Of a stretch of DNA of 64,000 nucleotides, positions 31,223 through 42,173 are shown one piece after another (position 1 is the first letter of the stretch; the number at the start of each line of letters is the position of its first letter). Under the pieces are notes generated by a model that was not told the DNA's origin, ran no database searches, and saw only the letters and a list, made by a program, of their open reading frames with translations. The stretch spans positions 1,240,001 to 1,304,000 of the forward strand of contig JAACJK010000110.1 of the NCBI GenBank assembly GCA_013368325.1. Reading direction: 5' to 3'. The stretch is from Ephemerocybe angulata (lineage: Eukaryota > Basidiomycota > Agaricomycetes > Agaricales > Psathyrellaceae). Position numbers and translations under genes: made by a program.

Positions 31223-32870
31223 CTATGTATCCAACTCTACAATTGCGCCGGTCTCGACAAGCTTCAACCTCGAACCCTTCAGGATATCTTCAAACGTGCT
31301 CCAGAGACATAGACTATCCGACCATCTAGTTGACTTCCTCTTCATCATGTCTTCGTACGAGGCTTCGTTGTACTGTTTAAGTTCGTTCTCCGTTCGATAG
31401 CCATTGTCGGCGTATCTGAACAGAGCGCCTGACGAGTACTGCGTAAACGACACGCGAGTTTCGCCCGGCTGAATTGCGGTGTTGGAATGTGTGAGTACGG
31501 CGGACGGTAGGAGGATAGTCGAACCGGCGGGAAAGTCAATAACAAGGCCGAGCTCTTCGATAACAAGCTGCCCACCCAGCTTCGCGTCGAACATTCCCAG
31601 TGCTGTGATGGCACAGAACCCCCCGGGAAGGTTCATGCAGTCGCGATGCTGGGCGGTCACCGTCTGCGGACCGAAGTTAAACGCAGCAGCTGAGAAAACA
31701 CTCTTCTTGAAATTCCATTTGAGTTTATACGGGTGCCGCTCGACATCCTGGCGGAGTCCATAGTACCTCTTGTACAGCTTGGGCATGAAAAGCCTGAAGG
31801 CAGCTAACGAGAACTTCAGCATCAACATGATTCAAACTTTAATACAGGGAGACGACGAGGTCGGACGTACCACTCTGGAAAGTTGCCATCCTTTCGATGT
31901 CCGGATCGGCAAGTAGCTCTTCGAGCATCGGCTCATGCACCCCGTTGCGTAGATTATACGGCCTTGTTGGCCCATGCCCCATGAGGATTCCAACGTTTAG
32001 CGCCCCAAAGTCGTCTCCCCGCTTGTGGTGAACCTCAGCGTCCTTCCATGGCGCCTTGCGGCCAGCTTGATATATCTTCTCATATGCATTGTTCATGGAG
32101 CGCATGTAGAGTGGGTCGTCTGGCCGACCGACTCCAGCAGCAACAACTTCCCCAGTGGTGGGGTTGGTAAAAAGGACTGGAGTACTATGGATCGGGTAGT
32201 CGAGATTAGTATATTGGCGCCCGCTAGAGAATAAACGCTCGACTCACATGCCGTCCCACTCGTAATGTACGTACTTCTTCTCTCCATTCTCGTTCTCCGT
32301 CGCCAAGACTTCAGAAAGCGTGCGTGTGCCCCTCGGACCAGTGGAACCTTTCGGCAGCGCTTCGTACCCGCTCGAGTTGACGGGAAGGGCGTTGAAGTCA
32401 AGTGGCGCAGATAGAGGCCTTGTCGCGGTCGCCGAGATGTTCTTCTTTGCGGCCTTGGGCTTGGGCTCCTGCCCATTAGCAATGCATGCGCCTGCGCGAG
32501 CTTGTTTCCGGTACTCGCTGAACCGAGACTTGTCGCGCTTTCCCCTGACGGCTGCCGTGCCAGTTGGGACTGCCGGCTGCACAGAAGGAGAAGGTCTCGA
32601 TGTGGAGTCGCCCTGTGAGTGCGAAGCTGCGGCGTGTCGCTTGGAGGGCGGGATACCATCGCCCAGCTCCGCATCGGCTCGTCCCCGCTTGGGGGCGGAG
32701 GTAGTCGTGCTAGCTGTGTTGCTTGGCACACTAGTGGGCGCCGACGCTGCAGCGGCCCCATCTTCCGTCTTGTGTAGGTCTTCCTGATTGACATCGATGT
32801 TATCCTCAGCGTCGAAGGCAGCTTGAAGAAACGGGGCGACCGAGAAATTAGACGCGGGGACGGGCGCCAT
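31223..32870 (-). CDS. TET/JBP-family 2OG-Fe(II) DNA dioxygenase, 505 aa
   Basis: Three exons (32870-32248, 32184-31871, 31803-31223) give 505 residues. Family members oxidise 5-methylcytosine (TET) or thymine (JBP) in DNA with Fe(II), 2-oxoglutarate and O2; the base used here is not shown. The double-stranded beta-helix motifs are visible: H365 and D367 in TAQHRDCMNLPGGFCAIT, the distal H418 in PSAVLTHSNTAI and the 2OG-binding R429 in GETRVSFTQY. The N-terminal 200 residues are low-complexity with basic patches (PKRGRAD, RGKRDKSRF), as in fungal members, and likely nuclear. The second splice (67 nt, ending CTCGTTAG) was chosen because it alone keeps frame and joins MATFQS to AAFRLFMPKLY. It is divergent from the KDZ gene across 438 bases. 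Confidence 0.9.
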
Positions 32871-33308
32871 GTGGAACGTCTGGTAAGTCTTCCCCGTGAG
32901 GGTTGCCCGGGCCTATGGTAAGTTGTAAGCTATAATCAGTGCTACGTCAACCTTTTCTTTTCTCCTCACAATTGTGGATGAGTAGAACTTCATTGTGCGC
33001 AATAGGGGGCGATTAGAAAAGGTAGCAGAAAGAAAACACGCTCAGTGCGCTCTCCAGTCCGTGAACGATGCCAGGTGAGGCGTCAGAGCCGGGGGAGAGC
33101 AACAGCGAGGTAGAGAAGAGGGAATAGCGGGGGGATGCCACGTCGTTACCCTTTTCAACAGCAGATATATAGTCAGAATGAGGCCCGAACGATTGGTTGA
33201 CCGCGACGCGACGCGCTTAGATGAACGTGGGAACATTCCGCTTGGACAGATGGAAGCACGGAAAATTAGTGTTCCCTTTCATATCCTCAACCTCCCCCTC
33301 GCCCTCCA
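32871..33308. promoter_or_regulatory. Shared divergent promoter region of TET/JBP and KDZ genes
   Basis: The 438 bases between the two start codons hold no coding frame of note. Whatever drives the dioxygenase and the transposase must lie here, so the two genes may be regulated together. I could not pick a clear TATA box for either gene. Confidence 0.4.
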
Positions 33309-36300
33309 ATGAAGCGTCGAAAAAGCTCGCAGCCTCGGATTCGTATTCTCTCCTCCCAGGCCTCGTCTTCCGGAGTACACGAGCGCCGTGAGATCTCCCT
33401 TACATCCCACCGCGACATTCTTCGAAATGTGACCGAGACGCGACGAGAGGCTGCAGGTACGGATGCAATACAATTCTAATCTACTCGACCCTGAACTACC
33501 TTCAGATGTCCGCCGCAAGAAGTTGTTCTCCCGCCTCGATAATCCAAGTACATCGGGTGGCCCTGACCACGATGCCATGGAAGTTGACGGGAACTCGAGC
33601 GATGATGGCCGCGGTTGGGTCGATGAACCCTTCACCGCTTCGGACATCCTCAGTGGATCCGCTCGGCTCGATCTCAGCCACGCTGGAGGCGAGCTTCAAG
33701 ACCTGATTGGCAAGGGAAAACGGTGAGTTCACAGTTTAATGGCGCCCGTGTAATCTCGTTTTAAACGCGTCTCCAGGCGCCGCCGCCGTGCCGAACATCG
33801 AACATCAAGGCGGGACCAAACTCACCTTCGGAACGAGGGGTTTCGACAACAAATGTCTGCGATGGTTGGGGCGTATATGAAGTGGGATGAAGTAGTGGGT
33901 AGTCAGGGCTATCGGGCGGGGGTGCCGCAGCACGCATTCACGGACAGTGAGGTGCAAGGTACTTACCAGGTCCAAGTTATTGATTGCTTTGGTGAGTAGA
34001 CTTTCTCTTCCTTCTGAGTGATACTTACAATTCAGAATCTACTAGAAATATATACATATTCAGCTGAGCTTCGGAAAGACGACCAAGGCGTCCCTGCAGC
34101 TCTTTTGGCTCAGGGACTTGTGCCTACTGCTCCATATACCCCGTCCTCTGCGTTCACAGTCCGAACACTCGAGCTCTATCGCGCTTTGCATCTTCGTTCG
34201 CCTTCCCTGGCGCTCCAACCCTTCGTCAAGGGCCTCTGTGACCTTCAGAGTATTCCCTTCCGCCGCACGTATTCCGACAAATTCAACAACGCGTATGACT
34301 TGTACCTCGCGATTCTTCAAGAGGTCGAGGAGCTTGTTTTGCATGCGCTCGGTCGTAGCGAGGCAGTCTGGCGAGTGAAGAACGCCTGCCCATGCTGTAC
34401 ATACAGACTGGAGGGCGAGGCAAAGCTCCATTTTGGAATGCTCGTCACGATGGACGGAAACAACTCGCTTAGGCGCCTGGCAAGAAGCGAAATCACTGGA
34501 GACGTCGGAGAGGATGGTCGACCTGTGCTTGGGCCAATGCGGGGTGTTCGGGACGACCGTAAGGTATCCCAGAGGTACTACCTAACCAGGGATGAGGTCA
34601 ACCGATGGGCACGCCCCACAGACCTCTCAGCCGACCCACTGGTGCCGCAGAAGGATGCCGCGTTTGAGGAATTCGAGGGAGAGCCAAGCAATCCATGCGC
34701 CAGTCGATGGCATAACATGAGCAGCGAAAGCACTGCCAAGATGTGGGGCATCTTCGACGAGACAGGTATTTTTCTCTGTCTCTGCCGGCATGGTTTTGTT
34801 CTTGCTGTATCTGACATGGTCCAGACCGGCGAACAGTAAGTTTTGTATTCATGTATCACGCATATACACTGTCTAACAATACACCCTATCTACAGGTCAA
34901 AATACCCACTTGCCACCGTCTCCACCCTCCTTGATACATTTGGCTCGGACATCGGGTGTGGATACGACATCGGGTGTAAATTCGCCTCAACCATCACTCA
35001 CAGCGAGCTGGCAGCGAAGGCAAAGGAGAAGAACTTCAGGTCTCTCGTTGGAGCGTTTCACGGGCACGCGCATAATAGGCTGTGTCAGCTTTCGAACCTG
35101 GCGTTGTATGTAGAGGGTATGGGCCTCGAAGACCTCGAGGGATGCGAGCGGATGTTTTCGAAATCCAACCAGCTCGCACCCGCCCTTCGATACGCAAGTG
35201 GGTTCCACCGAGAACAAAAAATCGAGCAATACTTCAAGCACATGGACTCACATGAGACCATTGCTAATCTCAGTGCGTATTCAAAGTCCTCTCTTACTAT
35301 ACAACTAAACTCACCGTGGATACTTAGGCAAGTTTCTCATCGACAACTACAATCAGGCGCTCGAGATCCTTAGCGAGCAGGATGATCTCAAACGCCGTAT
35401 GAGAGAGCATGGGATACAGAGTGAGGACATCTTTTTAAAGTGGCTTGAGGAGGAGCGTCAGTACCTGGCTGGCTTGAAGGATGAACCTGTCAATGAGACA
35501 TTAGAGATGGATTATTACCAGGCTCTTGTGGACCTAGACACACACAGGTGAGTATCAGCAACAGTCATGTATTTACACTCTGATTTCTGATAGTATTAAA
35601 TAGCAAAAGCCTCACTGAAAAGCGCGCAAAGATTCACATCTATCAACCGCCGACGCCACCAGGGACCGAGCCTCCGAAAGCCAAAGGCAAGCGTGTTCGC
35701 TCACCTGAGACGGAGTTGAGGCACGCAGACGAACTCCACAAAAAGAGCCTCGCTACCGTCATGGACCTGGAGGTACGGCTCTGTATCAAAGAGCGATGGA
35801 AGAAGGGGTCAGAGAAGTGGGATGCAGCTGCTGACCTGATAAGTAAACGTCGATATCAGCTCTGCCTTGACCGCTTGGAGAGCCTCATCGTTGCGCGGGT
35901 ATTTGAGCTCGGTAAGATGAACATGGCCAAGACGGGTAGGTCCCTAATACAAATTCATTTTCTATGGAAGTCTAACATGATTCGTTGTCCATAGGATATA
36001 AACTGAGAACCCACATCTCGAAATCTCTGCAAAGTCGATCTCAGGCAATTCGCACAGCCCTTGAGCGATACAACACTGCCGCCAACGCCATGAAGCCTCG
36101 CCGACCGAACCTTTCATGGGATCAAGTCGTCGAATATGCATTTCTCGCAGATTTCGACTTACTTCGGGATTCCCGCCAGGATGTACGATCACGCCCTTGG
36201 GCCCAACCAGGACCTCGCAGTGTTATGCACCAGCACTTCAAGATCATGCGCGCCCGCGAAGAAATCCAACGTCTCGACATCGAAATTCGTCGCCTCGTCA

Positions 36301-36728
36301 CGTACATACAGGATGAGCGCGCATTTCTGCAACACGCCGCGTCATCTGTCTCAGCCCCATCTGCCGCAGTCCCCGAAGGCCCACCACCATCCGATGCCGA
36401 GCCCACCACTCCCCGAACCACTGCTGTCGCACTCACCCATCACATCCGCCAATACTCTAGGCGCCGAACTCTCTTCTTCGATCTCCACCTCGAGCGGCTT
36501 GAACGACTGAAATCAAAAGTGCCGGGTGTTGCGCCATTTCTCATTCCAGGTGTACCAGTCGACAAGGCCTTGAGGGCGCCTCTCAAGGGAACGACCGCCA
36601 CATCGACCTCAAGCATTCAGGTTCCCCCAGTCGCCGATGATGACTCCGATGACAGCAGCACAGATGAGGAAGAAGATGGGGAGGCATTAACTATTGACCT
36701 CGCAGCCGTGTTGGCCAGGGGGGACTGA
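33309..36728 (+). CDS. KDZ-family transposase, 1,010 aa
   Basis: Eight exons (33309-33456, 33506-33722, 33777-33991, 34046-34835, 34896-35272, 35328-35547, 35604-35935, 35995-36728) give 1,010 residues. Hallmarks of Kyakuja-Dileera-Zisupton transposases: ACPCCTYRLEGEAKLHFGML then MDGNNSLRR (first catalytic Asp, about residue 329), FDETGIFLCLCRHGFVLAV, GSDIGCGYDIGCKF (second Asp, about 481), FHGHAHNRLCQL, and EGCERMFSKSNQLAP (Glu, about 540), all in an RNase H-like fold. A helical tail and an acidic end (DDDSDDSSTDEEEDGE) follow. A first reading of exon 4 needed a frameshift; the acceptor ACTAG at 34041-34045 removes it. All three catalytic positions are present, so the enzyme could be active. 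Confidence 0.93.
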
Positions 36729-36819
36729 GTACAGTATAGGGCATGTTCCGTAGTTGCATGTATATATTCGTCACAATTCTTCGTATTTTACATGTCTGGG
36801 GGAGAAGCCTGGCCGTCGA

Positions 36820-37106
36820 CAGCGGCGACGACGACGAGCGCCTAAGCGATGTGCTTTGATTCCGTGCGATGACGGTGCCAAGGCCGCCCGAGGGTCTGGG
36901 TCCACCCGCGCGGACGGCTGGGAGGCCATCTCGGCATCTGCCGTAGAGCCCTGGAGGCATGGAGGGCGAAACCACAAGTCTTTTGCCCCTCGATATTGGG
37001 GCGATATCCGTCCTATAGGGAATCCGCCCTAAGCCTCGCTAGTTAGCCGGGAATGTGGGTCACATCTGCCGGGCTAATTAGCCGGCTGAAACGGAGGGAT
37101 CAGGTG
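36820..37106 (-). repeat. Right terminal inverted repeat of the KDZ/TET element
   Basis: About 287 bp, the reverse complement of 25894-26183. It ends GGATCAGGTG, followed by the second CCATCAGG of the target duplication. Confidence 0.9.
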
Positions 37107-37381
37107 CCATCAGGGGACACGTCGATGCGTCGATCTCCAAACTGGGACATACCTTTCCCCAATAAACGTCTGTGTATCGGCATCTTCTTTTCCGAGGACC
37201 GAGCGGGAGTTTCTGCAGCTCTGGCAGCGACAGTGGATGGCGTTACTGAGGATGAAGCGGCGACTGGATACAGCTGGGGCTTCGTATAGGATCCAGGGTT
37301 GAAGAAACTCGTTCGAGAGGTGCTTGCGCTGCGAACCTCGTTCCCGGAGAAGTTGTGCGTTGCTCTAGCTTTTTGTCCCAT
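37107..37381 (-). pseudogene. 5' part of the host gene split by the KDZ/TET element
   Basis: The frame starts at the ATG at 37381-37379 in a good context (ACGATGG) and reads MGQKARATHNFSGNEVRSAS onward to RRIDVSPDG at the target site. It then runs into the terminal repeat and stops within two codons, leaving a 93-residue product. The rest of the gene is at 25624-25885. I do not recognise the family. Intact, it would encode 178 residues, basic and Ser-rich. Confidence 0.7.
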
Positions 37382-38163
37382 CGTGGTGGTAGTGTAAGTG
37401 GAGGCAAGACTTGAGAATCCGCAACCGTTAAATATGAGTACAACACTGCCATGCAGCCGATGAGGTCACTCTCCAGCTTCAACCCGGAGATTAGTGGAGC
37501 TGGAGTAACACGATCGGCACGAGCACAGGCCCCTCGGGGCCTGGTTATTGGGAGTCTGAGATCATTACAGACAAGGACTGTGTCAGAAGCCAAGTCGAAG
37601 TGATGAGCAGGCCTTGAGACATCGTGGTGCAAGGAAGAGAACGAGTTTGGAACGAGTTTAAGACTACGCCGACAATTTCGAATGTGGAAGTCTTTTCCCA
37701 CAAAAAAGACAGGGGCTGTCAAGTTACCCTGGCTCAGACTCCAAGACGTGTTAGCACTTGCTCCCTGATGAGCAACACAGCATACTGTACGTAGAGTCAC
37801 CGATATTGTGCTACGGTGTGCAACCCAGATGGCGAAATGCACAGCAATGCATAATCTAAGCGCCCACGATCACCGGTGACAATAGCTTCAAGGTTTTGTC
37901 CTTTTCTTTCATCAACTGCCACTATCTACCCTCGCAAACCTACTTTCAGCTGCCGAGGATCCGACGAAGGTAGGGTAGCGACGCTCTGAACAAAGCAGAG
38001 ACTTCCGCCATTGTCTTTGGTGTGGTTGCGAAGGCCCGACCCCGCTTGGACAACGCTTTGGAGGCTGTATCCGACGAGCTGTAGAGCCGAATTGGGACAA
38101 TTGCCGCCCTGTTGTGTGGCGATCCTCATCGACCAAGCACACCTCGTGCTATACCCCGAGTCC
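37382..38163. other. Intergenic stretch, no gene seen
   Basis: Between the split host gene and the Q-rich gene, which diverge. A long minus-strand frame at 37243-37842 overlaps the host gene in another frame and has no family resemblance. Confidence 0.4.
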
Positions 38164-38170
38164 TATAAAG
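38164..38170 (+). promoter_or_regulatory. TATA box of the Q-rich gene
   Basis: TATAAAG, 75 bases before the ATG at 38239, followed by a pyrimidine-rich leader. Confidence 0.5.
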
Positions 38171-38238
38171 CTCTTACACTGGGCGCCATCCCAGATCCTC
38201 TCTTTCCACACCCACTCAATCTTCTAATCCGAGCCAAG

Positions 38239-39777
38239 ATGCGCCCGTGTCAAGAAGCTCCGCCACAGTGTCCACCCCCTTGCCCACCCTCTACGTCGTA
38301 TGATGCCGGATCGGGGGCAGCAGGTCCAAGTTCAAGTTCGCAGCCGACGGACCAGACTACGAATGCATCGGGGCCAGGCGACGCCGAGGCTCCAACCGTT
38401 ACCGTCGACGACACAACACTCGGGGGTGGCAACCTGGACATTCCCGATTGGTCAGGTTTCGACCCCGGCCTGAACAGCTCAATCATAGTCGACGTGATTA
38501 CCCCCCTCGTCGCCGGAGTTGCAGCAGCAACGGGCTTCATGGCCCTCGGTGCTATCGGAAAGCTCGTAGCAGACGTCAGGCGTGCTTGCAAGGTAATGTA
38601 CACTTGCGACCCTGACACCCACTCGTCGTTTTAATGTTGTCCTTCTGCAGGAGATCAAGCATAACAAAGCGGATTTTGTCTTCCTGAGCGGCGAGGTGCA
38701 ACAACTGTACGCCATGCTATACGCGCAGTACAAGAGGACGAAGAGTAAAGAGATTCAAAAGGATATCGTCGGTGCTGCGACGTAGGTGTTTTGGTGTTTG
38801 AAATGCAATGGATGCTAACAAGCCGCGGAACAGGGTTCTATACTCGCTCTTCTACTTCTGCGACGAGGTTCTAAAGCAAAATTACTGGGACCGTACCCGG
38901 AAGAAGGGCGAGAACGAGGCGAGAATCAGGCATTACAGGAGGCAGTTCCAAGCTGCCAGGGATGCTCTCCTTGTGAAATCCGTCGTCGACATCCGGAGGC
39001 TCGTGAGGGAAGAACTCAACCCTAAGCTGAAGAAGATGTTAGCAGGCTTGGACGGGCTCACAGAGACGAACAAAACGCTCCTCAAGGCGACTGCTGGGAA
39101 CCCGTCGTCGTCGATAACCAATCTGGCAGCGACTACCACGGTTCAGCATAGTACGCAGGTGACGTACAGTCAAGAGCAGCACGAGCAGCAGACGCAGCAC
39201 CAGCAGCACCAACAGCCTCAGCCCCAGTACCAGCAAGACCACCAACACCAACACCAGCAGCAGTATCAGCAGCAGCAGCAGTACCAGGAGCCATATTACC
39301 AACAAGACCAGGGCGGATATAACCAGGGCTATAGTCAACAATACTACGATCAGCCATACCAACAGCAACACCCATCGCATCGACCTCAGAGCTGGTCAGG
39401 GTGAGTCGCACTCAGCTTTCATATCGCGCCTTATACTCATCACGTATACGTATAGATACCCTCCAGACGATGGGAACTGGCACGATCCGGTCTATGGCAA
39501 TAGCTTGTCAGCGCAGAACAGCCCTCACGGGTCTACGCATTCTCTCCACGGGCAGCTGCCCCATTCCTCCTCGGCCGCGGATCTCAGCTCCATGTACTCC
39601 GGCAGCGCCTATCTGACAGCCTCGCATGCTCAATACGCTCCCCATATGAGTAGAGGCTCTGGATCTGGTCAGTTCAATATCGGGTCGATCGGGAATGCGA
39701 ACTTTGGCAACAATGCACCGGGAGGCGTGATCATCCAGTCGTCGAGCGCGATGGGGAGTCACACTGGTTACTATTAG
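38239..39777 (+). CDS. Q-rich, prion-like protein with a hydrophobic N-terminal helix, 457 aa
   Basis: Four exons (38239-38592, 38651-38781, 38834-39400, 39456-39777) give 457 residues. A disordered N-terminus leads to a hydrophobic Ala/Gly-rich helix (VITPLVAGVAAATGFMALGA) at about residues 90-110. A helical domain follows (RTRKKGENEARIRHYRRQFQ, IRRLVREELNPKLKKMLAGL). Then come about 65 residues rich in Gln, His and Tyr, and a Ser/Gly/Asn C-terminus with QFNIGSIGNANFGNN and GGVIIQSSS. I do not recognise a named family. A membrane-active helical bundle plus an aggregation-prone tail recalls fungal cell-death and signalling proteins with amyloid motifs, which is only an analogy. Start chosen for its context (AAGATGC) and the TATA box upstream. 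Confidence 0.7.
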
Positions 39778-40097
39778 TGTCTGCCATCTTGCTATCTTGG
39801 GCCGTGGTCTGGATTCTTGCGTCAAAAAGACGCCTTGGTATCGATATACAACGGCCAGTCGAAATAATGGACTCTACTGAAGAGCGTGTACTACTAGTAG
39901 ATTCTACCCGCGGCTACATATCATAAGATAGATGAATATATTTCAAGCTGTTCACTTATTGAATATAATCAGAGAAGGCGCGAATCCCCTTCTCTTCCCT
40001 GCCTGTCGATGCCAGTTTTGAAGTGCGCCACGGAGCGGGTATCGGCGGATGATTCCCTTCTCAACTAACGTGCCTGTCAGCCTCCAGTTGTATATAT

Positions 40098-40793
40098 ATG
40101 ATAGCCCTTCGTATGGTACAGCTCCAGAACGTTCAAGCCCCAGACATGCCAATACCAGCACGCCTCGGAAGAACCGTCCTCTCTCATCGACTTCCCGAAC
40201 CATCCACATTCATACGACATCAATTCGCATCCCTGGCGACCCCAGTGCAGTCCGAGGTTTATGTCGACGCCTCTCAGAAGGGGATCGGGGTGGTATTCCG
40301 GCAGAAATGGACCGCTTGGACGATCAAGCAAGACGCAGCCACTTTGCCCCGAGCTTTGTCAACCTCGAGGAACATCAACATACAATGGTTGGAAGCCATC
40401 GCAGTCGGACGAGGGATCCAATACGCTGTGATGCACGGATGTCAAGGGGGAACTCTCGTCGTTCGGTGCGACAACAAGAACGTCGTTGATGCTTTGTCGA
40501 AGAGGAGGGTGGATCTCGAGGAGGCCCAGGAGAACCTGGGGGCTTTGCTGAAGAAGGAGCATGACGCGGTGAAGCGAGAGCTGTGTAGGATTGGGAGATA
40601 TGGTGCGAAGCATGGTCTGCATTTGGACCTTCGCTGGGTGGCGACAGAAGAGAATCCGGCTGATAGACCGTCACGAGGAAAGCCTTTCGGGACGGACTCT
40701 ACTTTCAAGTTTACGCCGGCGTTCTGTGTACCGCGTCATCTAAAGGGGCTCCTTGTACCCGTTCGAGAGGCTTTCTCCGTTGTAAAGTCGTGA
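40098..40793 (+). pseudogene. Retroelement RNase H-like domain, fragment
   Basis: An open frame of 231 codons carrying an RNase H fold of the retrotransposon type: EVYVDASQKGIGVVF (first Asp), WLEAIAVGRGIQYAV (Glu), LVVRCDNKNVVDAL (Asp) and LRWVATEENPADRPSRG (last Asp). No reverse transcriptase, integrase or recombinase is found around it and no LTR flanks it. Such isolated RNase H frames in basidiomycetes come from reverse-transcribing elements; the frame is still open, so either it is a young fragment or it is retained. The start at 40098 is only the first ATG of the frame. Confidence 0.65.
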
Positions 40794-40863
40794 AGATGCG
40801 TTAGTATATATTGGTCCGATATTTTACTACATGACACTCTCGATAGGCTCTCTGAGTATATGG

Positions 40864-42173
40864 CTAGGAATCTTGGCTAAGAACGAGGGGAAGAACACCT
40901 CCGAAGGTAGTCAGCATAACCGCGTACCAACATGACATGAGGTGGGGCATACCTCCAGTCGGCAACGCGAACGGCTTTGACCCGAGCGCCAGCAGCACAC
41001 CATTTATGAACCCGCTATGTGCCGTGATAGCTACGACTGTGCAACTAGTCAGGACGTTGAACTTGTAGCCAGGACTGATGGAATCCTCACAATCGTCATC
41101 TGAGCGCTCCTGCCACACACGTTCCAGAACTCCCCCAGCGCGCGTAGCTACCTCTTCCTTCGTTTCTCGCACGTCAGCGTTCCACAAGAGGTCTGCCTCA
41201 GTGAGAGAGGGCTCGATGGCGAAGGCCGGGAAGTTCGAAGAAATGTAGGTTCGGGTTCGGCGCTTATCACAGGTATGGACCCCATTCTCCTCACGGGCAT
41301 TCTAATGGAGCAATTTATAGTCGGAGCTGCATGAGCATAGGATGCATAGATTACTCAAAGCGAACGTACCTCAATCACGAGTACAGTGTCCTCGTATCCT
41401 TCGAACACGATTTCGCATGTCTTCAAGGCTCGCGAGAACGGACTGCAGTATATCTTCGCAGGGGGTGTGAGCCCGTACCCCAGCTCTTCTTCCCACACGG
41501 AGTGCGCATACTGTGCCTGGGCGATCCCGGTCGAAGTTAGAAGGGGGTCCGCTGTGAACGACGAAGTGCTGGGTAAGCGAGAATGGAAGGACAATGAGAA
41601 GGAGTACTCACGGCCCCAGGTCAGAACTCCATCACCTTCTAGTTTCGACCAGTAGCTAAACCAGCTATAAGAAAGACGCACAGAATTGACGAGGATAGGG
41701 TGCAATGCATCTTACTCGTCCCATGCCTGCGTCCCATACTTCGCCTCGGCCACATTATCTAAGGGCATGAGGTTTGTTCAGCGTAGGTTCCCGCTTCAGA
41801 AGTATGTGAGTATTGTGAAGAGACGTACGATACCCTTCTCCGTGCCTTACTAGTAAGAGTAGCTTATACGGCTTGTTTTGGCTTCCCGATGCCTGGTTCA
41901 ATTCAGCGAGCTTTGACCGGAATTTCGCCCACCGATCGGGCGAATCATCCAGGAGACCAAAGCGCGGTGGGACCTGCTCGACAGACGTGGGCAGCGGATG
42001 TGCAACGAGGCTACCCTCGGCTGGTATCGCTTTGGTGCTAGAAGCACTTTGCGAGGATGAGGGTATGAAGATGGGTTGCGAGAAGAACCCCCCGATGATC
42101 TGATTGCCAATATCGTCTCGGTTAGTTGTTAGCTGAGAGAAAGCGGAAGTTGTTCAACCTTAAATTGCGGCAT
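40864..42173 (-). CDS. Histidine-phosphatase-superfamily protein (PMU1-like), 312 aa
   Basis: Seven minus-strand exons (42173-42159, 42099-41829, 41758-41716, 41655-41612, 41551-41370, 41301-40953, 40898-40864) give 312 residues. The catalytic motif LLLVRHGEGYHN contains the phospho-accepting His. SPFSRALKTCEIVFEGY carries the conserved Arg, and ITAHSGFINGVLLAL the second catalytic His. CDKRRTRTYISSNFPAF and LLWNADVRET are typical of the fungal PMU1/phosphoglycerate-mutase-like branch. These enzymes remove phosphate from small substrates; the substrate here is unknown. The first exon is only 15 nt; the 59-nt intron after it was chosen because it alone keeps frame. The last intron is a multiple of three, so its retention would add 18 residues. 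Confidence 0.85.

Larger units (their letters stand above)
25894..37106. mobile_element. Complete KDZ/TET transposable element, 11,213 bp
   Basis: Inverted repeats of about 290 bp (25894-26183) and 287 bp (36820-37106), beginning CACCTGATCCCTCCGTTTCA, bound the element. CCATCAGG at 25886-25893 and 37107-37114 is a perfect 8-bp target duplication, the size reported for Zisupton-type elements. Inside are five genes with full splice structures and no disabling change seen: unknown 437-aa (minus), unknown 148-aa (plus), unknown 296-aa (plus), TET/JBP dioxygenase (minus) and KDZ transposase (plus). Fungal TET/JBP genes are known to travel with KDZ transposases. The near-identical repeats and intact genes indicate recent activity. 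Confidence 0.93.

Noticed and set aside
31804..31870. TET/JBP exon 3 starting at TTCTCGTTAGC after GCTGAAG
   Set aside because: That acceptor breaks the frame set by the donor at 31870; the next AG (CTCGTTAG) keeps frame and gives FQSAAFRLF as in related proteins.
33992..34100. Apparent frameshift in the KDZ transposase between exons 3 and 4
   Set aside because: Using the acceptor ACTAG at 34041-34045 in place of CAG at 34035 restores the frame and gives VIDCFEIYTYSAEL, which fits the family, so no break is needed.
25888..37112. A 4-bp (ATCA) or 6-bp target duplication for the KDZ/TET element
   Set aside because: Shifting the element ends to CACCTGATCC and GGATCAGGTG gives a perfect 8-bp CCATCAGG on both sides and restores the host frame, so the shorter readings are partial.
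37243..37842. Minus-strand frame of 199 codons upstream of the split host gene
   Set aside because: It overlaps the host 5' part in another frame and has no splice signals or family motifs, whereas the MGQKARATH frame is continued precisely across the target site.
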